A stretch of DNA of 5,207 nucleotides from contig DAOUWY010000157.1 of NCBI GenBank assembly GCA_030666885.1, positions 1-5,207 on the forward strand, given 5' to 3'. The notes beneath the pieces were generated by a model. The model was not told the DNA's origin and searched no databases. It saw nothing but the letters and a program-made list of their open reading frames with translations. The stretch comes from Methanosarcinales archaeon (GTDB lineage Archaea; Halobacteriota; Methanosarcinia; Methanosarcinales; Methanocomedenaceae). Of the stretch, positions 4,770-5,207 are shown piece after piece. Each line of letters begins with the position of its first letter. Position 1 is the stretch's first letter. Position numbers and translations under genes: made by a program.

Positions 4770-5207
4770 ATGACACAGCAGCAAGCAAAGGAACTGGTAC
4801 GAAAGGTGGAAGAGAACATATTTGAAATTCCCACTGACTTCCAGGAAGGCATGAGGGTTCCCGGCCGTATTTTCGTGTCAGATAAACTCATGAACGACCT
4901 TGAAGTGAACACATTGCGCCAGACCGCTAACGTAGCAGCACTCCCTGGCATCCGGAAGTATTCAATGGCCATGCCCGATGCCCATTTTGGCTACGGCTTC
5001 CCCATCGGCGGTGTGGCAGCTTTTGACGCCCATGAGGGGATAATCTCCCCGGGCGGCGTCGGATTTGATATTAATTGCGGAGTGCGTATCATCAGGACCG
5101 ATATGGAGGCAGGTGAGGTAAGGCCGCACATCAAAGAGTTGATGGACGAGCTGTTCAAGGCAGTCCCCTCGGGTGTGGGCTCAAAGAGCAGGCTGAGGGT
5201 GTCCGAC
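4770..5207 (+). CDS. rtcB: RNA-splicing ligase RtcB, 5' part only
   Basis: RtcB joins RNA ends bearing 2',3'-cyclic phosphate or 3'-phosphate to 5'-hydroxyl ends, using GTP and manganese. It is the archaeal tRNA-splicing ligase. The window holds the first 146 codons of a protein that is usually about 480 residues. Diagnostic segments are AMPDAHFGYGFPIGGVAAFD (67-86) and GGVGFDINCGVR (95-106). D100 and C103 correspond to the manganese ligands D95 and C98 of the Pyrococcus enzyme as I remember its numbering. VPSGVGSK follows near 132-139. The guanylylated histidine lies beyond the right edge. Some archaeal RtcB genes carry an intein near the NCG motif; here the reading is continuous through it. 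The ATG is supported by GAGGA upstream, and no frame break is seen. Confidence 0.96.
   Translation, partial: MTQQQAKELVRKVEENIFEIPTDFQEGMRVPGRIFVSDKLMNDLEVNTLRQTANVAALPGIRKYSMAMPDAHFGYGFPIGGVAAFDAHEGIISPGGVGFDINCGVRIIRTDMEAGEVRPHIKELMDELFKAVPSGVGSKSRLRVSD

Noticed and set aside
5061..5090. Intein insertion in RtcB at the NCG motif
   Set aside because: The reading through GFDINCGVR is continuous and carries no intein start motif in the visible part.
1..5207. CRISPR array, insertion sequence or attachment site
   Set aside because: No regularly spaced repeats, transposase motifs, terminal inverted repeats or tRNA-linked direct repeats were seen.

Overview
The window looks like a piece of an archaeal chromosome. 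Archaeal-style TATA boxes (TTTAAATA, ATATATAC) lie close upstream of several start codons. Two of these genes seem to have little or no 5' leader, and an archease gene sits directly before rtcB. A CcmF-type cytochrome c assembly gene beside these suggests a cytochrome-c-making methanogen or methanotroph relative (Methanosarcinales/ANME-like). That placement is an inference from gene content, not a taxonomic result.

Layout. Positions 1-1246, minus strand: a ccmF-like heme lyase gene whose 3' end lies beyond the left edge. Positions 1247-1438: a divergent promoter region with TATA boxes on both strands and a short palindrome. Positions 1439-1955, plus strand: a rubrerythrin with an N-terminal rubredoxin-like zinc/iron knuckle. 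It carries an apparent one-base insertion near 1904-1907. Removing one T restores the last iron-binding motif and a stop at 1953-1955, and a terminator-like hairpin begins at that stop. The uncorrected frame runs on to 2125 with unrelated sequence. Positions 2208-3305: a mechanosensitive channel of the MscS family with its own promoter. Positions 3380-4194: a two-gene toxin-antitoxin-like cassette, a ribbon-helix-helix/UPF0175 protein overlapping by 4 bp a DUF3368 PIN-like protein. Positions 4263-4697: archease. Positions 4770-5207: the first 146 codons of rtcB, cut by the right edge.

How the genes fit together. Archease and RtcB form the known RNA ligation pair (archease activates RtcB), so 4263-5207 is a tRNA-splicing/RNA-repair unit. 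A perfect 10-bp inverted repeat overlaps the probable archease promoter. The UPF0175/DUF3368 pair is an accessory module placed just upstream; whether its predicted nuclease has any link to RNA repair is speculation. CcmF (cytochrome c maturation) and rubrerythrin (peroxide defence) are divergently transcribed and could share redox-related control, but the sequence only shows the arrangement. I see no clear new multi-gene system. The observations most worth checking are the rubrerythrin frameshift, the unusual WWD motif in CcmF and the inverted repeat before archease.
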